Below, piece after piece: positions 1 through 10,685 of a stretch of DNA of 64,000 nt (position 1 is its first letter; every line of letters starts with the position of its first letter). The notes beneath the pieces were generated by a model that searched no databases, was not told the DNA's origin, and was given only the letters and a program-made list of their open reading frames with translations. The position numbers and the translations under genes were made by a program. This DNA is from Cephalotus follicularis (taxonomy: Eukaryota; Streptophyta; Magnoliopsida; Oxalidales; Cephalotaceae), in contig BDDD01002647.1 in the NCBI GenBank assembly GCA_001972305.1, positions 48,323-112,322 of the forward strand. Direction: 5' to 3'.

Positions 1-470
1 GGATAATTTATGTCGCGATTTGCGGAAAAGTCGGGACCCTCACCTTAGTATTTTACCAGAAAATACTAAAGAGAAAGCAAATAACAAACAATAAAGGAAG
101 GAAGAAGGGGAAACACGGGCGCATAGCGCGCCCGTGCGTGTTACCTGCAGGGAGAGAGAGACAAGGAGAGAGTGCAAGAGAGATTGGGAGAGAAATCGGA
201 GCAGAAGGAGAGAGAGCGCGCCGGAGCTACCCACCGGACCAGGGGACGACTGCGAGCAACCCAGGCCCTCAACCCGTCGGTAAGCCCTTCCCTCTCCTCC
301 TCTTTTCTCTTCTTTTTCCTTTATTCCCCGCCACTGCTGCGCCTCCTCCCGGTATTTCCCGGCGCCGTTAGCGTCGTGGGTGGGGTGGGTTTTCATCTAG
401 AGGACCCGCTCTTCCCATTTCGACCACCGATCAGGTGTGATTCGGCCGGAAACAGCCGAAATCAATTGAC

Positions 471-495
471 TGAGTCGACTCAGTGAGTCGACTCA
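471..495. repeat. Two 12-bp TGAGTCGACTCA palindromes
   Basis: Perfect palindromes lie at 471-482 and 484-495, with centres 13 bp apart. Decayed relatives occur near 531, 612-631 and 675. They share the TCGA core of the other LTR arrays but have GAG/CTC flanks. Confidence 0.7.
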
Positions 496-1185
496 CGGCC
501 ACCTGAGACAACGCTTTTGGCACCGAGTCTTGGTGAGTCACGGCCATGGATGTGTAGGACTGGTGAATGTGTGGCGTTTTTGGGTGGTGATCGGACCTGT
601 GGAGGTCCGGCGAGTTGACTCAGCGAGTCGCAACTCACTGCCGGCCGTGGCGCGACGTTCGATGCCGATTCCCGGCGAGTCTTGACCGGTTCTGTGTAGA
701 CCGTTCAATGTGGAACCCGTTGATGGGTGTTTCATCACCTGGTTGTGTCGGTCAGAATCCGGCCAGCGTTTCAGCGACGGAAATGTTTTGTGTGTCGAAC
801 ATAACGGAAATGTGTTGTATGTGCAGTGTGTAAGCGGCAATTGGATTTGGCAGTGAGGAACTGATCAATTGGCAAGAACCGGCTTCGGTTCAACGGTTAT
901 CGAAAAGGTTCGGCAATTGAACGTGCAGCTCGACTGTACGGTTGTTACTGTTGTAACAGGTAGGGGAAGCTATACATGCAAGTTTGAGTTCAATAATATT
1001 GTAATGCCATTGATGAAATGCATGGTTTGCGGATTGTGAATTGTGTGACTGTGTTAGGGTTGCTATGAATAGTTAACCTGTCCTATATATTGTGTTTTGC
1101 GATGATTGCGAATTGAATGACATGTGTTGTGTGCTTGAACTCTATTGGTTTTGAGGCGTGTTGAGAGAACCATGTTTTGGTTCGC

Positions 1186-1460
1186 TTAACCGTCGACGCT
1201 TAGGAAAGAAGCGTCGACGCTATGGATTGTTATACGGATAATGAGTCATGATTCACGATAAACGTCGACGCCATGATTCGTCGTGTGTGAGAATGGACAC
1301 GTGTGCCGTCGACGCCTGAGGTTCCTACCTCAGAGCATCGACGCCAAAGGGATGAGATGTTGATGCGTAAAGTTTCTAGTTGGAAGCGTTGACACTAAGA
1401 GTTAAGCGGTGACGCTTAAGTGACTGGGTTGAACGTTAACGCCTATATGGTACATGTTGA
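1186..1460. repeat. GCGTCGACGC-type palindrome array (type II)
   Basis: At least nine copies or decayed copies of a palindrome with a TCGAC core lie in the LTR. Core positions are 1193, 1214, 1265, 1309, 1338, 1360, 1389, 1409, 1436 and 1457. Intervals are mostly 20-22 or 27-29 bp, or about twice that. Spacers differ from copy to copy. Confidence 0.7.
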
Positions 1461-1876
1461 CGTGTATAGAGCTCGTTTGCATTTTGAGCATATGGTTGCA
1501 TTGCATACTGTTATGGATTGAAATGTCTATAATTGCTAAAGTGTTTATCATTTTAGACAACGAGTTTATGGTTTTGTTATAACCAATATTTTGTACGAAA
1601 TGTTATATTTCAAAGATTGAAACGAGATTGCAAAGGATTAATGCATATTTTGTATAAATATGTTTTGGGCAAGTACTTTATTTTATATAAACTACTTGAT
1701 GACTGTTTTGGAAATGACTGTTTTGTATACATCTATATGTATAGATATGATTTCAAGCGTTTATGAAAATATAGACTACTTGAAACATAATTGACAGGAT
1801 TGCTTGATTGATGTGCTTTCCTGGCTCGGGGCCGGTTAGCATCACTGATTGATTGACTGTGATGGGAATTCCATAT

Positions 1877-2240
1877 TAGTTACTAAACACAGAGTGTAAG
1901 TAACTAGGAGTTCATTTGTGTTAGCTACTAAACACAGAGTGGAAGTAGCTAGGGTTTCCCATATTGTGGTTACTAAACGAAGAGCGGAAGTAACCGGGCT
2001 ACTAAACACGGAGTGGAAGTAGCCAGGGACTCCCACCTTCGGCAGTTACTAAAAGCAGAGCGGAAGTAACTGGGTTACTAAACACAGAGTGGAAGTAACC
2101 GGGTGCTAAACACAAAGTGGAAGCATCTCTGGAGTGACTGATTGATAGTTGTGGCGGTTACTAAACGCAGAGCGGAAGTAACCGGGTTGCTAAACACAGA
2201 GTGGAAGTGACCGGGTGCTAAACACAGAGTGGAAGCATCC
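1877..2240 (+). repeat. Array of ten hairpins with covarying stems
   Basis: Ten hairpins start at 1877, 1922, 1968, 1997, 2043, 2073, 2102, 2156, 2185 and 2213. Each has an outer stem of 6-8 bp and exactly 14 nt between the stem arms. The arms change together: TAGTTACT/AGTAACTA, TAGCTACT/AGTAGCTA, GGCTACT/AGTAGCC, CAGTTACT/AGTAACTG, GGTTACT/AGTAACC and GGGTGCT/AGCATCC. Inside most 14-nt segments a second 3-bp stem, CAC/GTG or CGC/GCG, closes an AGA-like triloop. The pattern suggests a structured RNA in the LTR transcript. The function is unknown. Confidence 0.8.
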
Positions 2241-2943
2241 CCACATAGAATGTTGTCCGTGGTGACATGATTGATTGACCGTGTTGGTTGTTTGTCCGTT
2301 GTGACGTGTTTTACTGGATTGTTGGCCCGTTGAGGTAAAACTGATGGTTTATCTGGTCCTTTGAGGACATGATTGTGATTGGTCCGCTGAGGACATGACC
2401 GTGATTGTGTTGATGTAGCCCTAACGGGTTGCACCTGTTCTGTGGATATGCATATATAGATACATATATGTATATACTGTTATATATACCGTATTGCATC
2501 ACTGTGCATTCATACATGAAATGCATTATCATTGAAACCGAACTGTATTTATACTTAGCCGAGTGAGGACAAAGACTAACCCCCTACAATTTCAGATTAA
2601 GCAAGGACATTTGGAGACTGCTGCTGAAGCTTGGAGAGCTTCTTTTGTTATTTTAAGGTTGTTATTTTAATATTGATGATGTACTGTATTTTGTATTGTA
2701 ACGAACGGATCACACTCCGTGTTACTGTTGTACTTCCTTATGTACAAGGATGTTACTTGGATTGTACCTGCACGTAGTATGGGATGCGTGCGGATGATGT
2801 ATGTTTTATAATCTAGTTTTAACTGCTTCCGCTTATGTATTTGAATTGTTAATGAGAATGCTGGATTATTGTTGTTATGCTTATTCCTGATATCACCACA
2901 TATGCTGGTCCATTGTACGTGAATGGAAATACGGGGTGTGACA

Positions 2944-3439
2944 TCGGGCAAGACTCCAGTAGCTCATAAGACATATGTGTCACGCTGCGAACCACGGGAG
3001 GACCCCACGACCCGGCGTGTGACATACTATCCATACAATCCATCCATAAACATAGCATAATATCTAAAATTACACTATAAATTAAAACTTTATCCATAAA
3101 CCGTACAACAGAAATCAACCATTCAAATACTTGCATAAACGAATCCAAAAATCATACATGATACTCAATACATGTATCAAGCACTACCACAAGCCGGCAG
3201 GTCAACACAACCGAAATACAAAAGTATTCTTATATAACAAGTCTTATACAAGGCATCTTATATAAGGTAGACAAAAGCAAACTAAACTGCAGCTGAAAGT
3301 CCTGCTCTATGGTCCGGTCTATCTTGTCACATCGAGTTATCCTTTGCACTCGTGTAAGTCCTGAGTTATAGATGTCCGTACTTGAAAGTACTACAAGNAT
3401 GTATAAAGTATTGAACTTTTTCAATTTATAATAAATGTA
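2944..3439. other. Unclassified AT-rich stretch
   Basis: No reading frame or terminal motif is recognised. An imperfect inverted repeat (TGTCACGC near 2979, GCGTGTGACA near 3017) suggests another LTR edge. An ambiguous base (n) sits at 3398. Confidence 0.4.
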
Positions 3440-4579
3440 AAAAGCTAAAACAGCAATTCCAATATAAAAATGACTAAAAGTACAGAGATAGAGTTTAGAG
3501 ATTGCAAATACAGTTTTATAGTTGTTCGGTTAAACTCCTGCCTACGTCCACTTTTCCCAAGACCTCCTTGAGATTCCACTAGTATTCACTATTGAATACA
3601 AACTCTGAATATCTTTACAAGAGCAATTCGCTGCAACAAACAACTTTCATTAATGAACTTAATCACGTACACTTTGGGTTCACTCCCCTTTATAATCGAA
3701 GTAATACAAAGTTGTTTGGTGATAGAGTATAACCTCTATAAGGTTTGATATTGACTGAATAAACTAATTTTACAACAACTCAAGATAAAATAATAACACT
3801 TGCTAAAGATTATGAAGCATTTGAAAGAATTTTGATGACCAAGTATTGTAGTGTTGATTGTTTTGTTGATGTGTGATTCAAGCCTCTTATTTATAGTGTT
3901 CAACATGAAACAACAATTGAAGACATTTGAGAGCCGTTACAGCCAATTTAGAAATTTTTTTCTTTGATTCAGCGTTGATAGGATTGAACAGATCACAATC
4001 CCGAGCTTAAACCGTTAATGGTTTCAATCTAAGTGTCGACGCTTAGATGTTACCATTATGCCTTAATTTGAATCTCCCCGTTTAAAGCTTTGTTGGATTG
4101 GCAACTTCAACTCTGAGCTTAGTAAAGCGCTGCAGCTTTAAATAAGGCGTCGTCAGTTTTTGGTGTTATTCAGCCTTGCATTCTTAACCATTGAGGCTTA
4201 GTGAACCTTGTCAAGGCTTTGCATAAAGCGCTACCGGTTTCCTATAAGCATCATCGCTTCAAGAATTTGAGCAACTTCGTGCACACATTGTATCAAAGCA
4301 CTGGCATGGCCTTCTTAACAGTTGGCGCTTTTTGGCTCTAAGCGCTGACGGTGTTGAGATAAGCTTTGCCACTTTAGACATATTAGCTTAGACCAAATCG
4401 CTTAACTGCTAATGCTTTAAATTTGCCTTTCAACGGTTTGTTCCTAAGCGCCGATGGTTACGTTGTAATTGTCAATGCTTTTGCCCTATTTTGCCTTGAA
4501 AGTCATCTTTGTTTGTAGCATCACAACTTGCACATATGTGAAAATGATTAGATGCAAATATGTTACAAAAATGTCAACA
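3440..4579 (-). mobile_element. 3' LTR of Sirevirus 1 (partial)
   Basis: The stretch around 3530-3600 (GGTTCGG-like word, CCTACGTCCAC, then CAAGACCTCC) matches 34130-34170 in the 5' LTR of the second Sirevirus. The right end, CAACA at 4579, abuts a polypurine tract on the minus strand, as expected for the start of a minus-strand 3' LTR. The left boundary is unclear because of truncation and the n at 3398. Decayed type II palindromes (for example GTGTCGACGCTTAG near 4034) are scattered from 4030 to 4460. Confidence 0.65.
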
Positions 4580-5040
4580 ATCTCCCCCTTTTTTATGATG
4601 ACAAAAATTTTCCATATGTATGAGCAGAAAAGCATAAGTTGAGATAAAGAGCATAAGAGTATAATTTAAGACATAGTTAAACAACATATACAACTATGAA
4701 GTCAAATAAGAATAAGAGATACTCTCTACTCTCCCCCTTAGCCTTTGCAGATAATACTCTTTACTCCCCCCCATAGCCTTTGCTTCCCCTTTGCTAACAA
4801 CATATATCATCATTATAAATCAAATAAGAAATCAAATAATAGTAAGAGATACCCCCTATGGTGATATCCCCTTTGCTACCCCTCAACTATACAACTATGA
4901 AGTCAAACAAGAACAAGAGATACTCTCTACTCTCCCCCTTAGCCTTTGGAGATAATACTCTTTACTCTCCCCCTTAGCCTTTGCTTCCCCTTTGCTAACA
5001 ACATATATCATCTTTATGAAATCAAATAACAAATAGAAAT
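4580..5040 (-). promoter_or_regulatory. Multiple polypurine tracts of Sirevirus 1
   Basis: On the minus strand several GGGGGAG runs occur (plus-strand CTCCCCC near 4583, 4732, 4765, 4936 and 4968), the last directly before the LTR. Repeated polypurine tracts between the env-like region and the 3' LTR are a known Sirevirus feature. They prime plus-strand DNA synthesis. Confidence 0.65.
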
Positions 5041-5402
5041 TCATAACAGAAATCTTAAGCAATTAAAACAGTTTAATCATATTCGAATTTCCATAAAATA
5101 CCAAATTTTCATATCTTTCGGAACATTTATGAAACATTTCAAAAACATAATTTCATGATTGATAAAGTCATACTGAGCCACATACATATCACATTTCATA
5201 ACATATATTGGCAAGGGAGGCGCTAATTCCACATGCCCATTAGAATTGAAGTGTACGGCGCTGCACAAGTCAATTCTCACATATCATTTCATATCACATA
5301 TCCATAAACTAGAATCGATTCATACGCCTCTATCATACGTAGCGGATCCATAAATCCACCTCATGGGATTTATTCATAACATTCAGAGACATCATAGACT
5401 AA

Positions 5403-5450
5403 TCACACCGCTACGAAAGTGTCATGTCCCCGTGCCAGCCCTACGATATG
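5403..5450 (-). ncRNA. Conserved LTR hairpin, minus-strand copy
   Basis: Minus-strand arms CATATC (5445-5450) and GACATG (5423-5428) enclose 16 nt, with one A/C mismatch. The equivalent stems at 37119 and 63293 are fully paired. The following CCGTAG/CTACGG stem is degraded in this copy. Confidence 0.5.
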
Positions 5451-6073
5451 CCTATGGTACGCCCCATAGGTGGCTACAATACTCAGATTCAATCATTCGG
5501 AAAAAAGCACTTTAAAAAACATAAATATGCCTCCTCAAACCATATTTGAAAATCGTTCACAACGATATCATAACATACATTTCATAGTCAAAACATCAAC
5601 TCATTTATTTTTCGTGATAAAGAGTTGATCATTTCATAACATATCATAACGTGCCATAGCATAAAAATAAAGTCAGGAACATTTAATTTCATAAAATGTC
5701 AAAAACCAACTTCATTTCTGAAAAATAATCAATTTCATAAAACGGAGGAACATAGCATAAAACAAAACTGATTCAGTTCGATAAAGCCAGATAGCCAAAG
5801 AACGACTGAAATCTGTACCTTATGCGTTCGCAAAAGCACTTACGGATAGATTGTTAATTCAACTCCACGTTGAAGCACAACAATCTACAAGACACCAAAA
5901 CCATTCATATAAGGGTATAAGAAACATTAGAGACCTACAACAGATTTATTACAGTGTTTAGAAAAGACCCAGATTGATTCGGAGAACAAACGAATCAAAA
6001 CAGTTGAAAATAGAAATTTTTCTGGGCAAAACAGCCAATTGTCACAGAGCTCCAGTTTACTGTTGAAGCTTGG

Positions 6074-6166
6074 CAGCCGACTGTTCAACAGGGCCAGCTG
6101 ACTACTCAATAGAAACAGTTGACTGCTTTCATATGGCAGCTGACTGCTCAACCAAACCAGCTGACT
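6074..6166. repeat. Type I palindrome array, exact 21-bp spacing
   Basis: Five CAGYYGACTG-like units have their reference base at 6076, 6097, 6118, 6139 and 6160, each exactly 21 bp apart. Units include CAGCCGACTG, CAGCTGACTA, CAGTTGACTG and CAGCTGACTG. Spacers are dissimilar. Confidence 0.85.
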
Positions 6167-7576
6167 GTTAAAAAAAAAACAGCCAGCTGTTCTGGACGGC
6201 AGAACAACAGAAACTTGACATTTTCAACACAAAGACTGCCCAATCATGAATAACATCATACTAGAGACATATGAACATATACATGAGACATTATATGATG
6301 TTTAGATGATGCAAAAACATAGAATTGACATGAAGAAGCATACAGGTAGTGATTAACTTCAAGAGATATGGAAGAACCTATAAACATACGCATAAGTACA
6401 AGTCCAAATTTTCTGTCCACTACCACTTGCAGACATTAAAACCAGATTATAACATGTCCATGGTGTTTAGAACATACTGACATACATAGGAATACAATGA
6501 CAGAACATATATATACAGGAATCAAAACCAAGAGATACTAGTAACACAAAATTGAATTTATATCAATGTAGCAACAACCAACACAGTAAGGAACGGATTA
6601 ACTAACCTGAAATGGTGACACACAAATGTTGTACTAACACAACGATTTTCCAAACCTAACCAGCTGATCAACAGGAACAAAAGAGACAAATACATGGTTT
6701 CAAAGTTTGCCCAAAAAAATGTGTATAACCAAAACAGAGCATTCAAAGGGGCTGTAACAATAGAACACCAACCTGATTTTCAATGAAGCCACGTACCAAG
6801 AACACCAAGAGATTCCCAATTAGCAACCACAGCAATGACCAGGAACGAGAGATACAAAGATGACAATATAACAGTGTTTTCTGGCTTACTTAAGCAGAAG
6901 GGAGAGAGATTATTGGGTAGGATAAGGAATAAAGAGAGCATAATCTGATAGATAAGGAAGATAGGAGGATTTTAGGGTAAGCATAAGGAAAGAGATGGTG
7001 AAACCGTGTGAGATAAGAAGGGAGGAGAGAGTGTTACGGGAGAAAGAGGGAGAAGAAAGGAAAGAAAGAAGGAAGAAAGAAAAGGAAAAGGAAAAAAAGA
7101 AAAGGAATAAAAAGAAAAGGAATAAAAGAAAATAAGATAAAAGGATTTTTTTTTTTTTAAAAAGAATTGTTTTAATATTTTTGAAAGTTATAAAATTAAG
7201 TTTGATAAAAAATAAAAAATAAAAAAGACATAAACATAAACCCAACCCAACATTACATCAACATATCCAAAAATTCAGGCTGGTATCAGTCAACCCAAAT
7301 CACATAGGCCCAAAATTCAGGGCAACCGGACTTTACAACAAAACAATTTAAAAAGCCCGAAAACAAACATATATATAAAAGTCCGCAAAACACATATACG
7401 AACAAGCAGGGTATTACAAGAACAAAATAATTTAAAGCACCAATTGACTTAACCATTAATCATTAAACATCTATTAAACATAAAATGAACTTTAACAAAG
7501 CATTTTGAAAGTTAGAACAAAATACAAATGTAATACAAGGATTAATAAAATGATGAATGATGGACATTGCATGTAG

Positions 7577-8785
7577 TCAATCCTCCATCCTATCATTCTC
7601 ATCATATCCATATCCAACATCCTCAATGTCAGTGTCTTGTCCTTCCTGCTGATTCTCTTCGTTTGTTGCATCTTCTTGTATAGACAGAGGTGTCATATCA
7701 TCATCTCCAATAAGTCCTCTTTCAACAAGTTTTCGTTCAAGCATTCTTAGTCTTCTCTCAACACCTTGAATAGCTCGCACAATCTTCTAAAATGAATCTT
7801 GAGTAAGAATTGGACTATGCACAACCTTAGGAGCTAGATCTTCTTGACCTTGTGCTTCTTCTCCTTCTTCTCCCTCTTTTTCTTCTCTGCTTACTCTATC
7901 CAAATCCTCATCTTTGGGAATCCATGTCCCAAGCCGCTTATGCTTCTTAAATCCCATCCTACCTAGGGTTCCCATTCCCAATTTATCATTGTTTTGAAGT
8001 GCACGGTGCACTTCCTTATCTAGATCAATAGAAAAATGCATAAGAATTTTAGTGATGATATTTCAATAAGGGAGTCTTGCATTCTCCCTAGCTTGCATTG
8101 CCTTCATATGGCTGGAAATAAGAAACAGCACATTTATCCTCCTACCAGTAATTATATGAAACATTGTAAAAGATTTCATATGAGTGACTTCATTAAAACC
8201 ACTGACTTTTGGTAGGATATGAGTAGCAATCACTCGATGCAAGAAACGGTAATCGAGCCTAGGATTCCTTGAATACATTTTTTCTAAGACTTGTGCATTT
8301 TCTCTGAATAACAAATGTACACATTCTTCTTTATTAAATCCTTCTTCTTCAACCCAATATCTATATGACAATCCCCTATAACCATCATATGGAATGTTCA
8401 ACATAGAAGCTAGTGTGGAGTAATTCATCATAATATGTTTGTCTTTTACTCTAGTAGACAAACTAACCAAAGTGTTGACAAAGAAATTTGCATAAAACTC
8501 CTTCATCAAGTATGGGTAATGTGGAAGGTTGATAGAAAATAAAGGTCCTAGCTCAAGTCCATCCAACCATTCCACTATAAGAAAACCTTCGCCCAGGCAA
8601 AATTCAAAATTTAAGGTTTTTCTTACAAGGATTTTTCTTTCATAATAAGCTTGTGGATACCTTATTCCTTGTTGAACAACTTCTTGTTTACGCTTTACTC
8701 TGTCAGCCCTAGCACTTTTAGCCCTTGCTCCAATTCTTCTTGAACTTTCTCCTTCTACAACATTTGGATGTTTGGTTCTTGCCAT
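7577..8785 (-). pseudogene. Sirevirus env-like ORF (plant transposon protein), broken
   Basis: One minus-strand frame runs from ATG at 8785 to a stop at 7577, about 400 codons. It is interrupted by an in-frame TGA at 8063-8065 and another stop just upstream of 7781. The first 240 residues are basic at the N terminus (MARTKHPNVVEGESSRRIG), followed by a globular part with an EFYANFFVNT motif. This resembles the 'putative plant transposon protein' domain found as a third ORF after pol in Sireviruses and similar elements. The tail is rich in Glu and Lys with a heptad-like segment (RRLRMLERKLVERG) that could be a coiled coil. Function in Sireviruses is unproven; env-like is a positional name. Pol and gag of this copy are missing. 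The product identity is moderately sure, the pseudogene state sure. Confidence 0.7.
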
Positions 8786-9282
8786 TTTTAGAGTAATCTT
8801 GAGTAGATAGGATAATGTATAATGATATTAGGTGATGTTTATGAAAGATTTTCAAGTGATTTTTGGCCAGATTTTTCTTCAAAATCGCTGATAAATCGTT
8901 GAAAATATTAGGGTTTTGTAAAATGATATAACATACGGTGCTTTAAACTGATAAGTGCGACTTAACCATCGATGCTTAACATAAACCAGCATCTCTTAGT
9001 GTAAAGGAATCTCTAAAAACACACTGTTAACCGCTGTCGCCTATCTACTAAGTATCGGTGCTTAATGCAGCTTTCTCTTTTCAAAGTTTTTGAAAGTTTA
9101 CTAAAATGATGCAAATGATTGTTAATGATGCATGTTACAAAAACGAATAATCACATTATCATAAAATAATCGAAATATTAACCGAAAACACACAATCATA
9201 TAATCACACAAAATCATTCATTCAATATCTCATAAACCTAATTCCATTACAACAATCATTTATACATTTTGGGACATTACAT
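8786..9282 (-). other. Linker upstream of the env-like ORF, with type II motifs
   Basis: This non-coding spacer corresponds to 28686-29092 in the second Sirevirus. It holds decayed type II motifs on the plus strand: ACCATCGATGCTTAAC near 8966, CCGCTGTCGCC near 9033 and AGTATCGGTGCTTAAT near 9052. The second Sirevirus has type I motifs in the same place. Confidence 0.55.
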
Positions 9283-9330
9283 TACCCATCATAGAATTGC
9301 TCTTGTCTGAGCACGCTTAACCGTAGAGTT
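9283..9330 (-). other. 5S-rRNA-like segment inside an LTR fragment
   Basis: On the minus strand, GGTTAAGCGTGCT (9310-9322) followed about 20 nt later by GATGGGT (9284-9290) matches the order of the internal promoter region of plant 5S rRNA (AAGCGTGCTTGGGC, then AGGATGGGTGACC). The rest of a 5S gene is absent. Confidence 0.55.
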
Positions 9331-9670
9331 TTTATAATAACTTCTCCATTAAACTATTTTTATTGTACTTAACAATTTATTCCATTTTGTCCTTATATCT
9401 TACAATAAAATCAAATACCTATAACATAGTTCTAACTTTTTTACACTCTATTCTTTGGCCTCCCCAATATCATTGGCCACCATTTATATACTATTCATCA
9501 TTTAAAAAAAATCATGATCCAATTCATATTCCTTTATTGGCCATTTAATAATCTAATTAAAAGGGTAGAAATTCTTGCACAACAAAATGCAAGAGTTTCT
9601 CGTAAAAATGGGCCTATCCCAAATTACCTGTAGAGAATATCACAATAATTTCGTCTGTTCCTCTTTATTG

Positions 9671-9701
<31 letters not shown>

Positions 9702-10685
9702 ACTCTCGGAGGAGGAATCAGCAGTTCATTAAATCCAAATCCTTCATAAGGATACCACAATCAATTAAAGGTACCCTATGTTATCATATTAACTGTACAC
9801 AACCATTATTACTCAAAATATATCTACATCTCAACATCATTGTAATTCTAACTATCAAGCATAAACATAATAACAATCCCATATGTCCCATGCATACATG
9901 TGATACTGGCCAACTCTGCCAGTGTAAGGTGCCTAAATTCTTGTAATCTACCTCCAGTAGACTCAAATGCTACTGGACTCATCAACTGAAAAATGTAAAT
10001 AAGAGAGGGTTAGTCCAAATGACTAAGTGAGTTGGGACAAGTCATTCCCAGTTAGATCCGTAAATAATCGGATGTACTGAATAAAAGCGGCATGGCATGA
10101 TCAAGAATATATCAGCAACAACAAAGTGGAATAAAGTCATGAAAGGCATATCAACAAGACTCCAATAAAGGAACTCGTAACTCAATAATGAAAATCCACT
10201 GAACAAAGTCAACACTCAAAATAGTACTCCACGAGTACTATAAAATCATAATGCACTAAAATATCAAGAGTTACGAATATGATCAATAATCATAAATCAA
10301 GAAATGCGCCCATATAAATCATAATATTTGGAGATGCTGGTACAGCCATACTATCATCATCATATATCATATCACCGTCACATATGCTATGAACATCATA
10401 TCTCATGTCACCATCATATATCATAACATCACAATACAGCTGTTGTAGCAATAATCACAGTTCAATCGGCTACAAGATGTGTACATCATCCTTCATACAC
10501 TTGTGCAGAGTGCCTATACCTCAGCGTCGTCCGAGGGTAGGCATATCACCGTACAGACCCCATACTCATCCGAGAAACTGCACGCGCACCACCCTCGTCC
10601 CAGGGCCCATGTGCCACCGCACATACCCCTACCCTCATCCGGGGACCCACGTGCAAACATCTCAATATCATTAAATAGAAAATAC
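9331..10685 (-). mobile_element. Gypsy LTR fragment
   Basis: Minus-strand landmarks near 10000-10040 (CTCACTTAGTCA, then GGACTAACCCTCTC) equal the conserved word near the 3' end of the other long gypsy LTRs. A (TA)n run lies at about 9675-9701. The element borders Sirevirus 1 on the left and the next LTR on the right. Both termini are uncertain. Confidence 0.5.

Larger units (their letters stand above)
1..2943 (+). mobile_element. Long gypsy LTR, left end clipped by the window
   Basis: The right end reads GGGGTGTGACA, the same terminus as the chromovirus LTRs at 53471 and 60841. The last 600 bases share their landmarks: a GATGTAGCCC word, a TA-rich stretch, GAGTGAGGACAAA followed by GCTAAC-like sequence, and GTATGGGATGC. 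The first bases resemble an LTR that has lost only its TGTAACACCC start. No primer binding site follows position 2943, so this is a 3' LTR or a solo LTR. It contains a palindrome array (about 1190-1460) and a ten-hairpin array (1877-2240). Short ORFs near 40-840 are not credible genes. Confidence 0.75.
5041..7418 (-). mobile_element. TGTAATACCC-family gypsy LTR, left end truncated
   Basis: On the minus strand it starts TGTAATACCCTG at 7418. It follows the LTRs at 35346 and 61433, including the stretch around the conserved double hairpin (5405-5460). Its 3' end is missing: similarity stops near 5041, where Sirevirus 1 sequence resumes. It therefore interrupts Sirevirus 1 between the polypurine tracts and the env-like ORF. 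A type I palindrome array lies at 6074-6166. Confidence 0.7.

Noticed and set aside
40..486. Overlapping Arg/Ser-rich frames near the left edge
   Set aside because: Purine-rich LTR leader sequence open in several frames on both strands. No recognisable protein.
6910..7245. A 111-codon hydrophobic minus-strand frame
   Set aside because: Low-complexity A/G-rich stretch (Phe/Ser/Leu-rich in translation) in the leader part of an LTR.
9283..9330. A functional 5S rRNA gene
   Set aside because: Only about 45 bases resemble 5S; both ends of the gene are missing.
9675..9701. (TA)n microsatellites here and near 12565 and 17859
   Set aside because: Ordinary simple repeats in LTRs; noted within the LTR entries only.
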